A stretch of DNA of 44,793 nt, from positions 1 to 44,793 of IMG/VR virus record IMGVR_UViG_3300037845_000028, one strand, 5' to 3'. Numbering within the stretch: the first letter of the stretch is position 1; the number at the start of each line of letters is the position of its first letter. The stretch comes from a virus. The position numbers were made by a program, and so were the translations under genes. This document shows, in pieces, positions 8,811-17,246 of the stretch. The notes under the pieces are model-generated. The model saw only the letters and a program-made list of their open reading frames with translations. It had not been told where the DNA came from and searched no databases.

Positions 8811-9344
8811 ATGACTGAAGAAGTCAAAGATGTTAAGAGTGCCGAGGTAAAAGCTCCTGAAGATAAATCAGACGTCACAAAGATGTCTGATGCTGATATC
8901 AAATGGCGTGAAAAGTACAAACTATCTAAAGAAGAGTTAGAGCGTACTAAGTTACTCTCCGAGAAGGACAAAAAAGAACTTCAAGGGAAAATTGAATCAG
9001 CTAGTAAGGATCTTAAAATGTTAGAAAGCAAAGTGATTGAAGCCGAGTTAAAAGCTCAGGCAGTTGCTGCCGGTATTAAAGACATCGATTTTGTGAAATT
9101 GATTGATTTGAAAGACGTTAAAATGAATGAAGCGGGCGTGATTGAAGGTATTGATAAAACATTACAAGACTTTAAAGCGCGCAAGCCTGATTTATTTGGC
9201 GTTGATAAAAAGTTTAGTTCTTCAACCAATGCGCCTGCTAGCTCTGGAAGTTCTTCAAATCCAGCGCCAGTAAATGCGCGCAATCTCAGCAATGATGATT
9301 GGAAGAAGAATAGATCGCGTTACATGGCAGGAAATTTTTCCTGA
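8811..9344 (+). CDS. Capsid scaffolding protein (GP20-like)
   Basis: A 177-residue protein. Charged residues 1-75 form a long coiled coil. Then comes the family segment AVAAGIKDIDFVKLIDLKDVKMNEAG-IEGID with LQDFKARKPDLFG, and a Ser/Ala/Pro-rich linker with a short basic tail (DDWKKNRSRYMAG) of the kind that contacts coat protein. It would guide prohead assembly and then leave. It lies between portal and major capsid genes as expected. Confidence 0.8.
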   Translation: MTEEVKDVKSAEVKAPEDKSDVTKMSDADIKWREKYKLSKEELERTKLLSEKDKKELQGKIESASKDLKMLESKVIEAELKAQAVAAGIKDIDFVKLIDLKDVKMNEAGVIEGIDKTLQDFKARKPDLFGVDKKFSSSTNAPASSGSSSNPAPVNARNLSNDDWKKNRSRYMAGNFS

Positions 9345-9375
9345 CATTGAAAATGTAAGACAACTTTTAGCGTAT

Positions 9376-9464
9376 AGAGTGGATCTCTTGCGTTAATCGC
9401 CTTCCGGGTGGATCCCAAAAAGGGAAAAAAGTCAAAAAAGCAATTTTTTGGTTTTTAACTTTTT
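9376..9464 (+). promoter_or_regulatory. Structured leader of the major capsid gene: two GGA-loop hairpins and an A/T-rich hairpin
   Basis: In the 132-base gap before the capsid gene, AGAG-TGGAT-CTCT (9376-9388) and GGG-TGGAT-CCC (9406-9416) place the same TGGAT loop on two stems. These resemble CsrA/RsmA sites, which present GGA in a loop. A third hairpin follows: CAAAAAA-GCAA-TTTTTTG (9433-9450) nested in AAAAAGT/ACTTTTT (9426-9432 with 9458-9464), ending directly at the ribosome binding site GGAGA (9465-9469). It probably controls capsid translation or mRNA stability; this is inference. Confidence 0.45.
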
Positions 9465-9476
9465 GGAGATTTACCT

Positions 9477-10871
9477 ATGTCCGGTCAATTCGGCCCGTTG
9501 CCATCACAGTTAGTCAATGCAATTCAGCAAAATTTCTTAGAAAGAGCATTTATCGATCCATTGCTCAACGTACTCATTTATCGAACAATTGCAGATAAAG
9601 AAGTTTTCCCTGGAAGAATCGGTGACACAATCACTAAAACCCGCGCTGGTTTAATGATTCCAAATGTTACACCATTAGCGCCTAATACCAATACGGGTTT
9701 AGACAATGGTTTAACAAGCCCACAACAATGGTCAGATGAGCAATATACTCTGGCTATTCAGCAATATCCTCAAGTGGCTCCTCCCGTCAACTTAATTGAT
9801 GATGAAACCACAATTGCATCTTTTGCAATGGCCAATTCTGAAAGATTAGGTATTGCATTAGCTACGGCAATTGACCGTATTGCGCGTGCTGCATTGTTTA
9901 ATGCTTATATGGGTGGTAACTCTGCATTCAGTACATCTGCAAGCAGCACAACTCAAACAGTTGATGATCTTCGCGGCTTCATGAGTGTAGTTGTGAATGG
10001 AAACGTTGTACCTGTTACTGCATCAAATCCATTAGCGGTAACGCTTAATGGCAGCACAGCGAATACAGTGACCGGTTTCTCTGTTGATGCTGTAAACGTT
10101 TCTACAGCTGCCGCATCCGGTGGTATCTCTGGTTCTGTAACTTTAGGCACGACCTATAGCTCAACCGCTGGACAATCCATTATTAGCAACTTTGCTCCGT
10201 TAATTTTAAGACCTAATGGACGCACAACCACCTCAGCCATTATCTCTTCAGACTTGTTGAATATGACCGTCATCTTGAGCGCCGTTGCTTATCTGCGCAA
10301 CAACGCAGTACCTAAAGTAGATGGAGCATATAATATCTATCTCAATTCAACCTCGATGAATGAACTCTATCAAGATTCTGAATTCCAATTATTACAACGT
10401 GGAACATCAACTCGCGATCCTAACTATGAAAATGCTTGGGTCATGGGTCAATTCTTAGATATGCGTTTCATTATGACGACTGAAACATATGTTCAATCTG
10501 CAAACCAAGTGAACCAAAGCTATACCGTATCTCAACAAATTCAACGTCCTCTGGTTGTCGGTAAGGGAGCGCTTGTTGAAGGTATCTTCTCAAGAGGTTT
10601 GGATGCAGTTCGAAATATGACGGCATCTTTAGGTGTTGGTCGCATGGAAACTTTCCCATCCGTGATCAACATGCTCGGAGAAAACTTCAACTATGAAGGT
10701 TTTTATTACTATCTCCGTCCGCCATTGGATCAATTGGCTCAAATCATCACGCAAACCGCGAACTATATCGGTGGTTTTACAGTTCCGACAGACGTGACCA
10801 CGTTGCCTGCAATTATCCCAACCGCAAGTAACGCTTACTATAAACGAGCAGTAATTATTGAGACAGCTTAA
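9477..10871 (+). CDS. Major capsid protein (HK97 fold expected)
   Basis: A 464-residue protein with TTTTGGAGA before its ATG. It lies directly after scaffold, the canonical place for coat protein. It has an N-terminal helical arm (LPSQLVNAIQQNFLERAFIDPLLNVLIY), a spine-helix-like segment (DDETTIASFAMANSERLGIALATAIDRIARAALFNAYMGG) and late beta segments with YNIYLNSTSMNELYQDSEFQLLQRG, an insertion typical of P22/Mu-type coats. The 170-240 region is Ser/Thr/Val-rich and may be an extra surface (Ig-like) domain. No protease gene is seen, so it is probably not cleaved. Confidence 0.82.
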   Translation: MSGQFGPLPSQLVNAIQQNFLERAFIDPLLNVLIYRTIADKEVFPGRIGDTITKTRAGLMIPNVTPLAPNTNTGLDNGLTSPQQWSDEQYTLAIQQYPQVAPPVNLIDDETTIASFAMANSERLGIALATAIDRIARAALFNAYMGGNSAFSTSASSTTQTVDDLRGFMSVVVNGNVVPVTASNPLAVTLNGSTANTVTGFSVDAVNVSTAAASGGISGSVTLGTTYSSTAGQSIISNFAPLILRPNGRTTTSAIISSDLLNMTVILSAVAYLRNNAVPKVDGAYNIYLNSTSMNELYQDSEFQLLQRGTSTRDPNYENAWVMGQFLDMRFIMTTETYVQSANQVNQSYTVSQQIQRPLVVGKGALVEGIFSRGLDAVRNMTASLGVGRMETFPSVINMLGENFNYEGFYYYLRPPLDQLAQIITQTANYIGGFTVPTDVTTLPAIIPTASNAYYKRAVIIETA

Positions 10872-10873
10872 TC

Positions 10874-11104
10874 ATGGTAAAAAAACCTGAAGTAAAAGGT
10901 GCTGAGAAATCAGCACCTTTAAGTAAACAGCGAATTGCTATTTTCATGAAGGAATTCGTCCACAGTTTTTGTTATGCGCCTCATTTGCCAGATAAATGCT
11001 TTAAGAAATGGCAGCGAGGACAATTAGTTTTTGATGAAAATGACATTGAAAACTTAAAACAATTGAATGCTCCAATCAGGGTATTTATAGAAGATGTTGA
11101 CTGA
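10874..11104 (+). CDS. Small head-completion type protein, unknown
   Basis: A 76-residue basic protein beginning two bases after the capsid gene. The first 20 residues are Lys-rich, the rest is mixed alpha/beta (YAPHLPDKCFKKWQRGQLVFDENDIENLKQLNAPIRVFIE). This pattern (a short strand stating what is rigid plus an I-E-x-L-x-x-x-x-AP-I-x-x-x turn) recurs in small phage head proteins. It overlaps the next gene by 11 bases. Function not known. Confidence 0.6.
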   Translation: MVKKPEVKGAEKSAPLSKQRIAIFMKEFVHSFCYAPHLPDKCFKKWQRGQLVFDENDIENLKQLNAPIRVFIEDVD

Positions 11105-11477
11105 GCAAAATAAAATTGATGTGAGACGGCATTGCGGATTGCCAGTTTATGGCAATGGCGTCGGCGCGTCTCCTCCATCTTTCGGGTATCGATATTATGA
11201 GTGGTATTTGATTATTGAATATCGAATGAATAATTTAGATCCTCAAGAAGAGACGACCCTAATCAACATTTATCTTGCCAATTGCAATTCACTTGAAGCA
11301 GCTATACCAACAGCATCTAGTAACTTAGATACTGATCGTGCGGCTGTTTGGTATCACAATAAATACGAAGTAAGAGATCGATTTGATCTTTATAAATTGT
11401 GGTGCAAAAGATTAATTGAATTTATGGGTGTTTCTAGCCCTAGCGCTCTTCTTTCGGGAGGTGTAATAGTCGTATGA
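11094..11477 (+). CDS. Head-tail connector protein (putative)
   Basis: A 127-residue protein, mostly helical. It starts DVRRHCGLPVYGNG and has a long helix with EYRMNNLDPQEETTLINIYLANCNSLEAAI, then RDRFDLYKLWCKRLIEFMGV. This is the size, location and helix content of head-completion/adaptor proteins that bind the portal. Assignment rests on context plus resemblance. It overlaps its neighbours at both ends. Confidence 0.65.
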   Translation: MLTEQNKIDVRRHCGLPVYGNGVGASPPSFGYRYYEWYLIIEYRMNNLDPQEETTLINIYLANCNSLEAAIPTASSNLDTDRAAVWYHNKYEVRDRFDLYKLWCKRLIEFMGVSSPSALLSGGVIVV

Positions 11478-12427
11478 CTCCCGAACAAATCCAGCAAAAA
11501 ATATTCTTTGGTTATGCGAAAGCCGCTTACAAGTTGGGAGCTACATTTAATTTGTATCGCTCTTCTACGCCAATAAATCCTATTTCTTCAGGGAATTTAA
11601 TAGGCGAAGTACAAATGTCTCGAAGCGTTAACTGGGAATATAATTCTGCTAATAAATACGGAAACCTTGCATTTAATGCATGTTTAGATGCGCAAGCTAG
11701 CAGTTCTCCACTGAATTGTAGAGTGGGTGATTATTTAGTGCCAACTACGGCAAGTAATCTTCAATATACCGCCTCCTCAATTGCAGTATCTTCCGGAGGA
11801 AGCGGTTATAAAGTTGGTGATCTCATTATCATTAATGAGCTAGCTTATACGCAATATATTTCATTGACTATTACATCAGTCTCTAGTGGTGGAGTAGTTA
11901 CCGGAATTAGTTTCACATCAGGAACAATATACAACTCTCCTTTGCCTTCTAATCCTGTGCCTCAGTATTACACATCAGGCGCCGGAGTTAATGCGACATT
12001 TAATATTACATGGTCGGCTCTGAATGTTACCGATGATAACAACACTTACTATGTGCAATCACTACAGTTTGACTTGCCTCCTCGGGTAGTTCAATGCAAC
12101 AGAACAATCAGCGTGATTCGTCCAGCTCAAACCACCGGCGCGGGAAACGTGGGTTATGTAGGTTATCAGCCCTCGACATCAACAACTATTATGACCGCTA
12201 TGCCAGCTGGCGTGATTATAGAATCACATGGAAAAGAAGCAGCGACAAATTTACCTACCGATACGCGCGAAGATGGATTGATGGTTTTAATTCCTAATCT
12301 AGGAAATGTAACGGTAAGAATCGACGACATTATTATTGATGATTTACAGCAAAATTATGTCGTTTATGCGAATGAATTGACGGAGCTTGGATGGCGTATA
12401 CGCGCTTACCAAGTTGTAAATGCTTAA
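11474..12427 (+). CDS. Neck/tail-completion protein with an inserted beta domain
   Basis: A 317-residue protein overlapping the previous stop by four bases. The N-terminal ~95 and C-terminal ~130 residues look like one virion protein interrupted at about residues 98-185 by a Gly/Ser/Thr-rich segment: SSGGSGYKVGDLIIIN, then ITSVSSGGVVTGISF, then PSNPVPQYYTSGAGVNATFNITW. The same segment type recurs in the tail sheath (13486) and in the I-like tail protein (23693), so it is a movable domain. The host protein fits a neck or tail completion role by position and its C-terminal IRIDDII-x-DLQQNYVV strand pattern. Confidence 0.65.
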   Translation: MTPEQIQQKIFFGYAKAAYKLGATFNLYRSSTPINPISSGNLIGEVQMSRSVNWEYNSANKYGNLAFNACLDAQASSSPLNCRVGDYLVPTTASNLQYTASSIAVSSGGSGYKVGDLIIINELAYTQYISLTITSVSSGGVVTGISFTSGTIYNSPLPSNPVPQYYTSGAGVNATFNITWSALNVTDDNNTYYVQSLQFDLPPRVVQCNRTISVIRPAQTTGAGNVGYVGYQPSTSTTIMTAMPAGVIIESHGKEAATNLPTDTREDGLMVLIPNLGNVTVRIDDIIIDDLQQNYVVYANELTELGWRIRAYQVVNA

Positions 12428-12453
12428 AGACATCGAATTCGAGGGAATTAAAA

Positions 12454-13251
12454 ATGCCAGGATTGTTTGACGTATTAGCAACATTAGCCGCGCAGGTAAC
12501 AACTGCTTGTTATCCTAATGGCACGTCATCGCCTTCAGTAACTGGAAAGCAAATAACCATTCAACAAGGGTTTCCAATTCGAGTTCAGCAAGATATCGAT
12601 TTAACCGCTGGACATTCGCATGTTTATGTGTACCCAACCACAAAAGAACGTGTAGTTACTAAGTTTCAGAGGGATTTTCAGCCATTAACTTTGACAGCGT
12701 CAACATTGACCGCAACCGTTAGCGGTATCACTGTAACAATCGGCGGATCAGTAAGCACACCGCAAGCTGTCATGGTTATAAATAACGGTACAGGCTATGG
12801 TTATCAAGTTCAATCTGGCGATACATTAAATTCTATCGCAACAAATGTCGCCGCGTTAATTCCTGGAGCGTCTGCTGTTGGCCCTGTAATAACTATTCCT
12901 GGATCACATTCTTTAATTGCTAGGATTGCCACTAATTATAGCGCATCGGAAGAATTGGCAAGGGTAGAGCGAGTCTTTGATATTTTTATTGTCTCTCCTA
13001 ATCCAACAGACAGAGCAACAATACTTAATGCCATTGACGTTTATTTAAAAATTAATTTCCGAATTGTTGGATCAGACAATTTTTATTTGCTGCTCTTTTA
13101 TCAAGATCAACCTGTCATAGATATGCTCGAGCAAGAATATGTCTATAAAGGAATTCTGCAGTACATGGTGCAGTATCCAACGACTGTAACCAATAACTAT
13201 ACGACTATTACAGATCCATTTATCAATTCATTAACGGTGAACTGGCAATGA
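12454..13251 (+). CDS. Tail terminator-like protein with inserted LysM-like segment
   Basis: The 265-residue protein starts at ATG 12454 after GAGGG; a longer in-frame start at 12391 lies inside the previous gene. Residues ~1-70 and ~160-265 fit a small tail terminator or neck protein (FPIRVQQDIDLTAGHSHVYVYP; later ELARVERVFDIFIVSPNPTDRATILNAIDVYL). Between them, near residues 95-150, is VQSGDTLNSIATNVAALIPG, a LysM-like repeat also present in the protein at 19613. Function from context only. Confidence 0.65.
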   Translation: MPGLFDVLATLAAQVTTACYPNGTSSPSVTGKQITIQQGFPIRVQQDIDLTAGHSHVYVYPTTKERVVTKFQRDFQPLTLTASTLTATVSGITVTIGGSVSTPQAVMVINNGTGYGYQVQSGDTLNSIATNVAALIPGASAVGPVITIPGSHSLIARIATNYSASEELARVERVFDIFIVSPNPTDRATILNAIDVYLKINFRIVGSDNFYLLLFYQDQPVIDMLEQEYVYKGILQYMVQYPTTVTNNYTTITDPFINSLTVNWQ

Positions 13252-13481
13252 AAGTAAAAAACATTAATCAGCAAATGGAAGTTTATAAGGAACTGGGTGA
13301 AGAAAAAGATTCAAAAAACGAATCTAAACCTGAAGAACCAAAAAAATCATTTTATTTTGTAGTTCGCCAGCCTTTCGATAACTACAAAAAGGGCGACCAT
13401 GTAATAGATGCAAACGAAATTGAAAGAATTGAAAAACAAAGATTATTAGGTCTCGTTATGAAAGTTAACATAAGGAATTAG
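13248..13481 (+). CDS. Small charged hypothetical protein before the sheath
   Basis: A 77-residue protein overlapping the previous stop by four bases. The first half is a Lys/Glu-rich, probably disordered helix; the second half has a small beta fold with FVVRQPFDNYKKGDHVIDANEIERIEKQRLLGLVMKV. That second half resembles the short domain found in several phage tail-associated proteins. It lies just before the sheath gene. Function unknown. Confidence 0.6.
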   Translation: MKVKNINQQMEVYKELGEEKDSKNESKPEEPKKSFYFVVRQPFDNYKKGDHVIDANEIERIEKQRLLGLVMKVNIRN

Positions 13482-13485
13482 GATT

Positions 13486-15759
13486 ATGCCTATCGTACCT
13501 GCTGGGAGTGTAAATTTATCATCAATTGGCGTACCTAATGTGTACGTACAAATTATTCCGCCTAATCCATTATTAAATGGTGTTCCCACGAATATTGTTG
13601 GTGTTGTAGGTAGCGCCTCGTGGGGGCCTGTTAATTCACCCACCGTCATAGGCTCATTACAGCAACTAATTGCTAATTTTGGTAATCCTGTCGCTAGGAC
13701 TTATGATTTAGGAACGCCTGTCTATGCAGCAATGCAACAAGGGGCAAACAGCTTTAAATGTGTTCGAGTAACTGACGGCACAGATACAGCAGCATCATCT
13801 CAATTATTAGATTCGACAACCGCATTAGGTGCGACGCTTACATCGATTTACACAGGATCATATCCTAACTCAAGCTCATCTTCTAATGCTGGTTGCTACG
13901 CGACTCTTGCGCAAGGTTCTACAAGTTCCACGTGGAAATTAAGCATTTATTTTGCAAATGGAATACCCGAAGTATTCGATAACATCGGCGGAAGTGGCGC
14001 TCAGTTTTGGTCTAATTTAGTTAATGCAGTGAATTTAGGTCAAAACGCTTTGCGCGGCCCATCGCAACTTTGCACCGCGGCAACTGCAAATACGATTAGT
14101 TCAGTTACAGTTGCAACCGCTGGAAGCTATGCAACTCTTCCTACGCTCGGTACAAGCGGGCCAGGAAGTGGTGCAACACTAAATGCGACCATGAAGGCAG
14201 TATCCGCAGTAGTAGTTGCGGCTGGTACAGGTTATGCGCCCGCCGACACAATTACATTGACCGGCGGCTCTCATACTGTTAACGCAATTTTGAATGTGGC
14301 TACAACTAAACTTGTCAGCGTTGCCGTAAATGCTGGGGGTTCAAATTATCTAGTCGGAGACACAATCACTTTAGCTGGCGGTACTTTCTCGAGTGCGGCT
14401 GTTTTAACAGTATCTACCGTTAGTGGCGGCGCTGTAACGGGGGTTACGATCTCTAGCGCTGGTTCGTATACTGCAAATTCTACGAGCTTCACGCAAGGTT
14501 CAACCTCTGGTGTTGGTTCCGGCGCAACATTCAACACTGGCGTATTTGGTGTTAATACCGCAACAGTTAACACTGTCGGCGCTTATACTGCTCTTCCTTC
14601 AAGCCCAGTGTCACAGGGGTCAACTTCTGGTTCGGGATCTGGCGCAACATTTACTGTTCTTTGGGGTTTATTGTCGGTTCAAGTTGCTGCTGCTGGTTCA
14701 GGTTATACGACATCATCACAATTCGTAGTTTCAGGTGGCGGCGGTACAGGTGGGGCAACCGGCACGCTTGTTTTAGGGTCTGCTGCATTGCCTAGCTCGA
14801 CCTCAACAGTCTATTACTTTAGCGGCGGCGCAGATGGCGCAAGTAATGTCGGCTCTAGTCAAATGATTGGAAGCGATACCGCTACTCCTCGTTCGGGTAT
14901 GTATGCGCTTAGAAATTCTCAGGCAAGCATTGCTATGCTCGCTGACTTATCGGATGCAACTTCTTTCACGACCCAATTAACTTTCGGTAATTCCGAAGGT
15001 ATTTATATTGTTGCTGTAGAAGCTTCTGGTAATCAAAATAATGTTGCCAACATGGTTTCAATTCTCCAAGGTGCGGCTGCGCAAGGCTATAACTTAAAAG
15101 TCATGGGTGGTGACTGGGTTTATTTCAATGATCCATTCAATAATGTTACTCGTCTGATTAGCCCGCAAGGTTATGTGTGCGGCGTTCTTTCTGTAACTCC
15201 GGCTTTTGGATCATCTTTAAATAAGCAAATGAATGCGATCGTTGGCACGCAGAAATCACAAGAACAGCAATTATATTCAGATGCTGATCTTTATTCTCTG
15301 ATCACCGCAGGCGTGGATTTAATTACTCGTCCAATTCCACTATCCCCTAATGCTTTTGGAGTTCGCTTGGGAGTTAATACAAGCAATAGCGCGGTAACAA
15401 AATTCGATAACTATCCAAGAATGGTGAACTATTTAGCTCAAACAATGGTTGCCGGTATGGGTCAGTTTATCGGTCAACCACAGACTCCGGACGTTCAACG
15501 CCAAGCGCGCGACACATTAAATGTATTCCTTTCCAATCTACAGCAGCTTGGCTGGATTGGTACGCTTGACGGTTCACCGGCATTTTCTGTGATCTTAGAT
15601 AGCAGCAACAATCCACAAAATCGTGTTGCACTAGGGTTTATGCGAGCAGACATACAAGTTGTTTTATTTAGCATTGTCCAACAACTTGTCATCAATTTAC
15701 AGGCAGGCAGCAATGTAAGTATTCAAGTATTGCCGCCTCAATTATTAGCTGGTCAATAA
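13486..15759 (+). CDS. Contractile tail sheath protein with a large inserted beta-repeat region
   Basis: A 757-residue protein, far longer than a typical ~390-500 residue sheath. The N-terminal part (VPNVYVQIIPPNPLLNGVPTNIVGVVG) and the C-terminal part from about residue 460 (IYIVAVEAS, then LNVFLSNLQQLGWIG, ending VVLFSIVQQLVINLQAG) are sheath-like. Between about residues 200 and 445 lie at least three copies of a Gly/Ser/Thr-rich motif of the type AGSGY--GDTITLAGG, LTVSTVSGGAVTGVTI, SQGSTSGSGSGATF. The sheath contracts to drive the tube through the envelope, and the insertions probably face outward. It shows the phage is a myovirus. Confidence 0.88.
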   Translation: MPIVPAGSVNLSSIGVPNVYVQIIPPNPLLNGVPTNIVGVVGSASWGPVNSPTVIGSLQQLIANFGNPVARTYDLGTPVYAAMQQGANSFKCVRVTDGTDTAASSQLLDSTTALGATLTSIYTGSYPNSSSSSNAGCYATLAQGSTSSTWKLSIYFANGIPEVFDNIGGSGAQFWSNLVNAVNLGQNALRGPSQLCTAATANTISSVTVATAGSYATLPTLGTSGPGSGATLNATMKAVSAVVVAAGTGYAPADTITLTGGSHTVNAILNVATTKLVSVAVNAGGSNYLVGDTITLAGGTFSSAAVLTVSTVSGGAVTGVTISSAGSYTANSTSFTQGSTSGVGSGATFNTGVFGVNTATVNTVGAYTALPSSPVSQGSTSGSGSGATFTVLWGLLSVQVAAAGSGYTTSSQFVVSGGGGTGGATGTLVLGSAALPSSTSTVYYFSGGADGASNVGSSQMIGSDTATPRSGMYALRNSQASIAMLADLSDATSFTTQLTFGNSEGIYIVAVEASGNQNNVANMVSILQGAAAQGYNLKVMGGDWVYFNDPFNNVTRLISPQGYVCGVLSVTPAFGSSLNKQMNAIVGTQKSQEQQLYSDADLYSLITAGVDLITRPIPLSPNAFGVRLGVNTSNSAVTKFDNYPRMVNYLAQTMVAGMGQFIGQPQTPDVQRQARDTLNVFLSNLQQLGWIGTLDGSPAFSVILDSSNNPQNRVALGFMRADIQVVLFSIVQQLVINLQAGSNVSIQVLPPQLLAGQ

Positions 15760-15772
15760 GGAGGGTTAAAAC

Positions 15773-16213
15773 ATGCCTGCAAATGGTTTAAGTACCGGTA
15801 TAGATAGCAAGTTGTCATTCGTTGATATTAATGGCGTTCAGCGGTTTGTGATTATTGAATCCGTTAATGCTAAAGAAGATGCAACTACGGGTAAGCAGAT
15901 AGGAATGGATGGCACTGTACGTCATCCTAAATTCCACGAAGGTTGGTCTGGCTCTTTTGTATTACAAAGATCCGACAATTCAATGGATAACTACATTGCG
16001 CTGCAAGAAGCATCTTACTATCAAGGTGTCGATCAAGTACCTATGACAATCACTCAAACAATTACTGAAGTTGATGGATCTATATCTCAATATCAGTACA
16101 CGAATGTCGTTATTACTTTGGATGACTCAGGAACATGGTCGGGTACGGATATCGTGAAGCAATCAGTGTCGTTCATGGCTAGTCGTAAACTTGAATTAGT
16201 AAACAATGCTTAA
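15773..16213 (+). CDS. Tail tube protein
   Basis: A 146-residue protein with GGAGG before its ATG, immediately after the sheath. It is all-beta in pattern: SKLSFVDINGVQRFVIIESVNAKEDAT, HEGWSGSFVLQRSDNSMDNYIALQE and a final SVSFMASRKLELVNN strand. Size and order (sheath, tube, chaperone) fit the inner tube of contractile tails of Mu/P2-related type. Confidence 0.8.
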   Translation: MPANGLSTGIDSKLSFVDINGVQRFVIIESVNAKEDATTGKQIGMDGTVRHPKFHEGWSGSFVLQRSDNSMDNYIALQEASYYQGVDQVPMTITQTITEVDGSISQYQYTNVVITLDDSGTWSGTDIVKQSVSFMASRKLELVNNA

Positions 16214-16222
16214 AGGTGAAAA

Positions 16223-16573
16223 ATGCAAAAACCAAGTGAAAAAGTGTTAAGTAATCCATTCGATGGCAAAGAAATCATGGACAAGGGCGGTCGAAAGATT
16301 CGCTTGAGAAAGCCGAATATCTTAGACCGTTACGATCTATTCAGCGCCCTAGAAGATGATGCAAAGAATCCCATGTGTCTTTCCTATGCTTTGCCTATGC
16401 TGCATGTCATGAGTATTGATGGAGTCATCATGGAATCGGCGCGCTCAATCAAAGAGTTCAGAGCTAATCTTGTCAGGCTAGCTGATGAAGGTTTGGAAGC
16501 CGTTCTGGAATACTTAAATGAAGTGAATGCTAACTCAATAGAACAAGAGGAAACAGACAAAGCAAAAAAATAG
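16223..16573 (+). CDS. Tail assembly chaperone, short (unshifted) product
   Basis: A 116-residue product ending at TAG 16571-16573. It reads NPFDGKEIMDKGGRKIRLRKPNILDRYDLFSALED and has a helical C-terminal half, like the first protein of the paired tail chaperones placed between tube and tape measure. The last codons form an A-AAA-AAA heptamer (16564-16570) directly before the stop, so a share of ribosomes should slip back one base and continue (next entry). These proteins coat the tape measure protein while the tail assembles. Confidence 0.8.
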   Translation: MQKPSEKVLSNPFDGKEIMDKGGRKIRLRKPNILDRYDLFSALEDDAKNPMCLSYALPMLHVMSIDGVIMESARSIKEFRANLVRLADEGLEAVLEYLNEVNANSIEQEETDKAKK

Positions 16574-16749
16574 TAAACCATGTGCCGATAAGAGAGGCTC
16601 TATTTTTAGTTTCGAATGGAGTTCCTTTTGACGTAGCGTTCTCTCTTGATGACATGACTAGGCTTGCATGGGTTGTTATTTTAAAAGAGTCGCAAGATCC
16701 AGTTAAATTTAATTTCACTACGATGCAATTTGAGGAGGCTAAAAAATGA
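16223..16749 (+). CDS. Tail assembly chaperone, -1 frameshift fusion product
   Basis: A -1 slip at the slippery run (16564-16570) moves reading to codon ATA at 16570 and opens 59 more codons up to TGA 16747-16749. The extension (VPIREALFLVSNGVPFDVAFSLDDMTRLAWVVILKE) has the REALFLVS-GVPFDVAFSLDD pattern of the second chaperone domain found in this gene position in many myophages. It has no start codon or ribosome binding site of its own. Together it gives a 175-residue protein. The conserved frame after a perfect slippery site makes programmed frameshifting likely. Confidence 0.78.
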
Positions 16750-17246
16750 AAGTGTTCCAAAGCCTTGACGCCTTCTCAAATCATTTGAGCAAGGTATCCG
16801 CTAAATATAAAGAGCGAGAATTTGCCGCGCTTAATTTTGTAGGCTCTGTATTGGAAGAAGAAGCCAAGCACAAAATAGGACACTTACAGCATGGCGCAGG
16901 CCCGTTTGAAAATTGGAAAGAACTTGCTGAATCCACGAAGCTTGATAAAGCGCGCAAAGGTTATGTTTTTAATGCTGACTATAATCCTCTTTATAGAACT
17001 GGTGATCTTAAGGATTCGATTCACCACGTTGTTAATGCAGCTTCGAGCACTTTATATGTCGGATCAAGTGATGAGGTTGCTATCTTTCAAGAATTCGGCA
17101 CCAAGGATATTCCTGCCAGATCGTTTCTAGGGTTAACTCTATTCAAAGAGAAAGCAGAAATTCAATTTATTCTGGGGTTGTTTTTGCTTTATTGGATCAT
17201 AGACAGCAACAAAAAGCTTATGAGGTCAATTCATGGAAGCGTATAA
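16746..17246 (+). CDS. HK97 gp10-like / tail completion protein
   Basis: A 166-residue protein starting by a four-base overlap with the frameshift product. It has the gp10-type pattern: an N-terminal helix, LNFVGSVLEEEAKHKIG, GPFENWKELAESTKLDKARKG, then RTGDLKDSIHHVV and the signature YVGSSDEVAIFQEFGTKDIPARSFLGL. That domain (PF04883 or the related tail-completion S family) joins heads to tails or finishes tails. The last 30 residues are an unusual hydrophobic extension (FILGLFLLYWII) that overlaps the tape measure gene; such a tail is not usual in the family. Confidence 0.75.
   Translation: MKVFQSLDAFSNHLSKVSAKYKEREFAALNFVGSVLEEEAKHKIGHLQHGAGPFENWKELAESTKLDKARKGYVFNADYNPLYRTGDLKDSIHHVVNAASSTLYVGSSDEVAIFQEFGTKDIPARSFLGLTLFKEKAEIQFILGLFLLYWIIDSNKKLMRSIHGSV

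Noticed and set aside
13446-14573. Minus-strand frames in the sheath gene
   Set aside because: They are shadows of the Gly/Thr-rich repeats, with no start site or protein-like composition.
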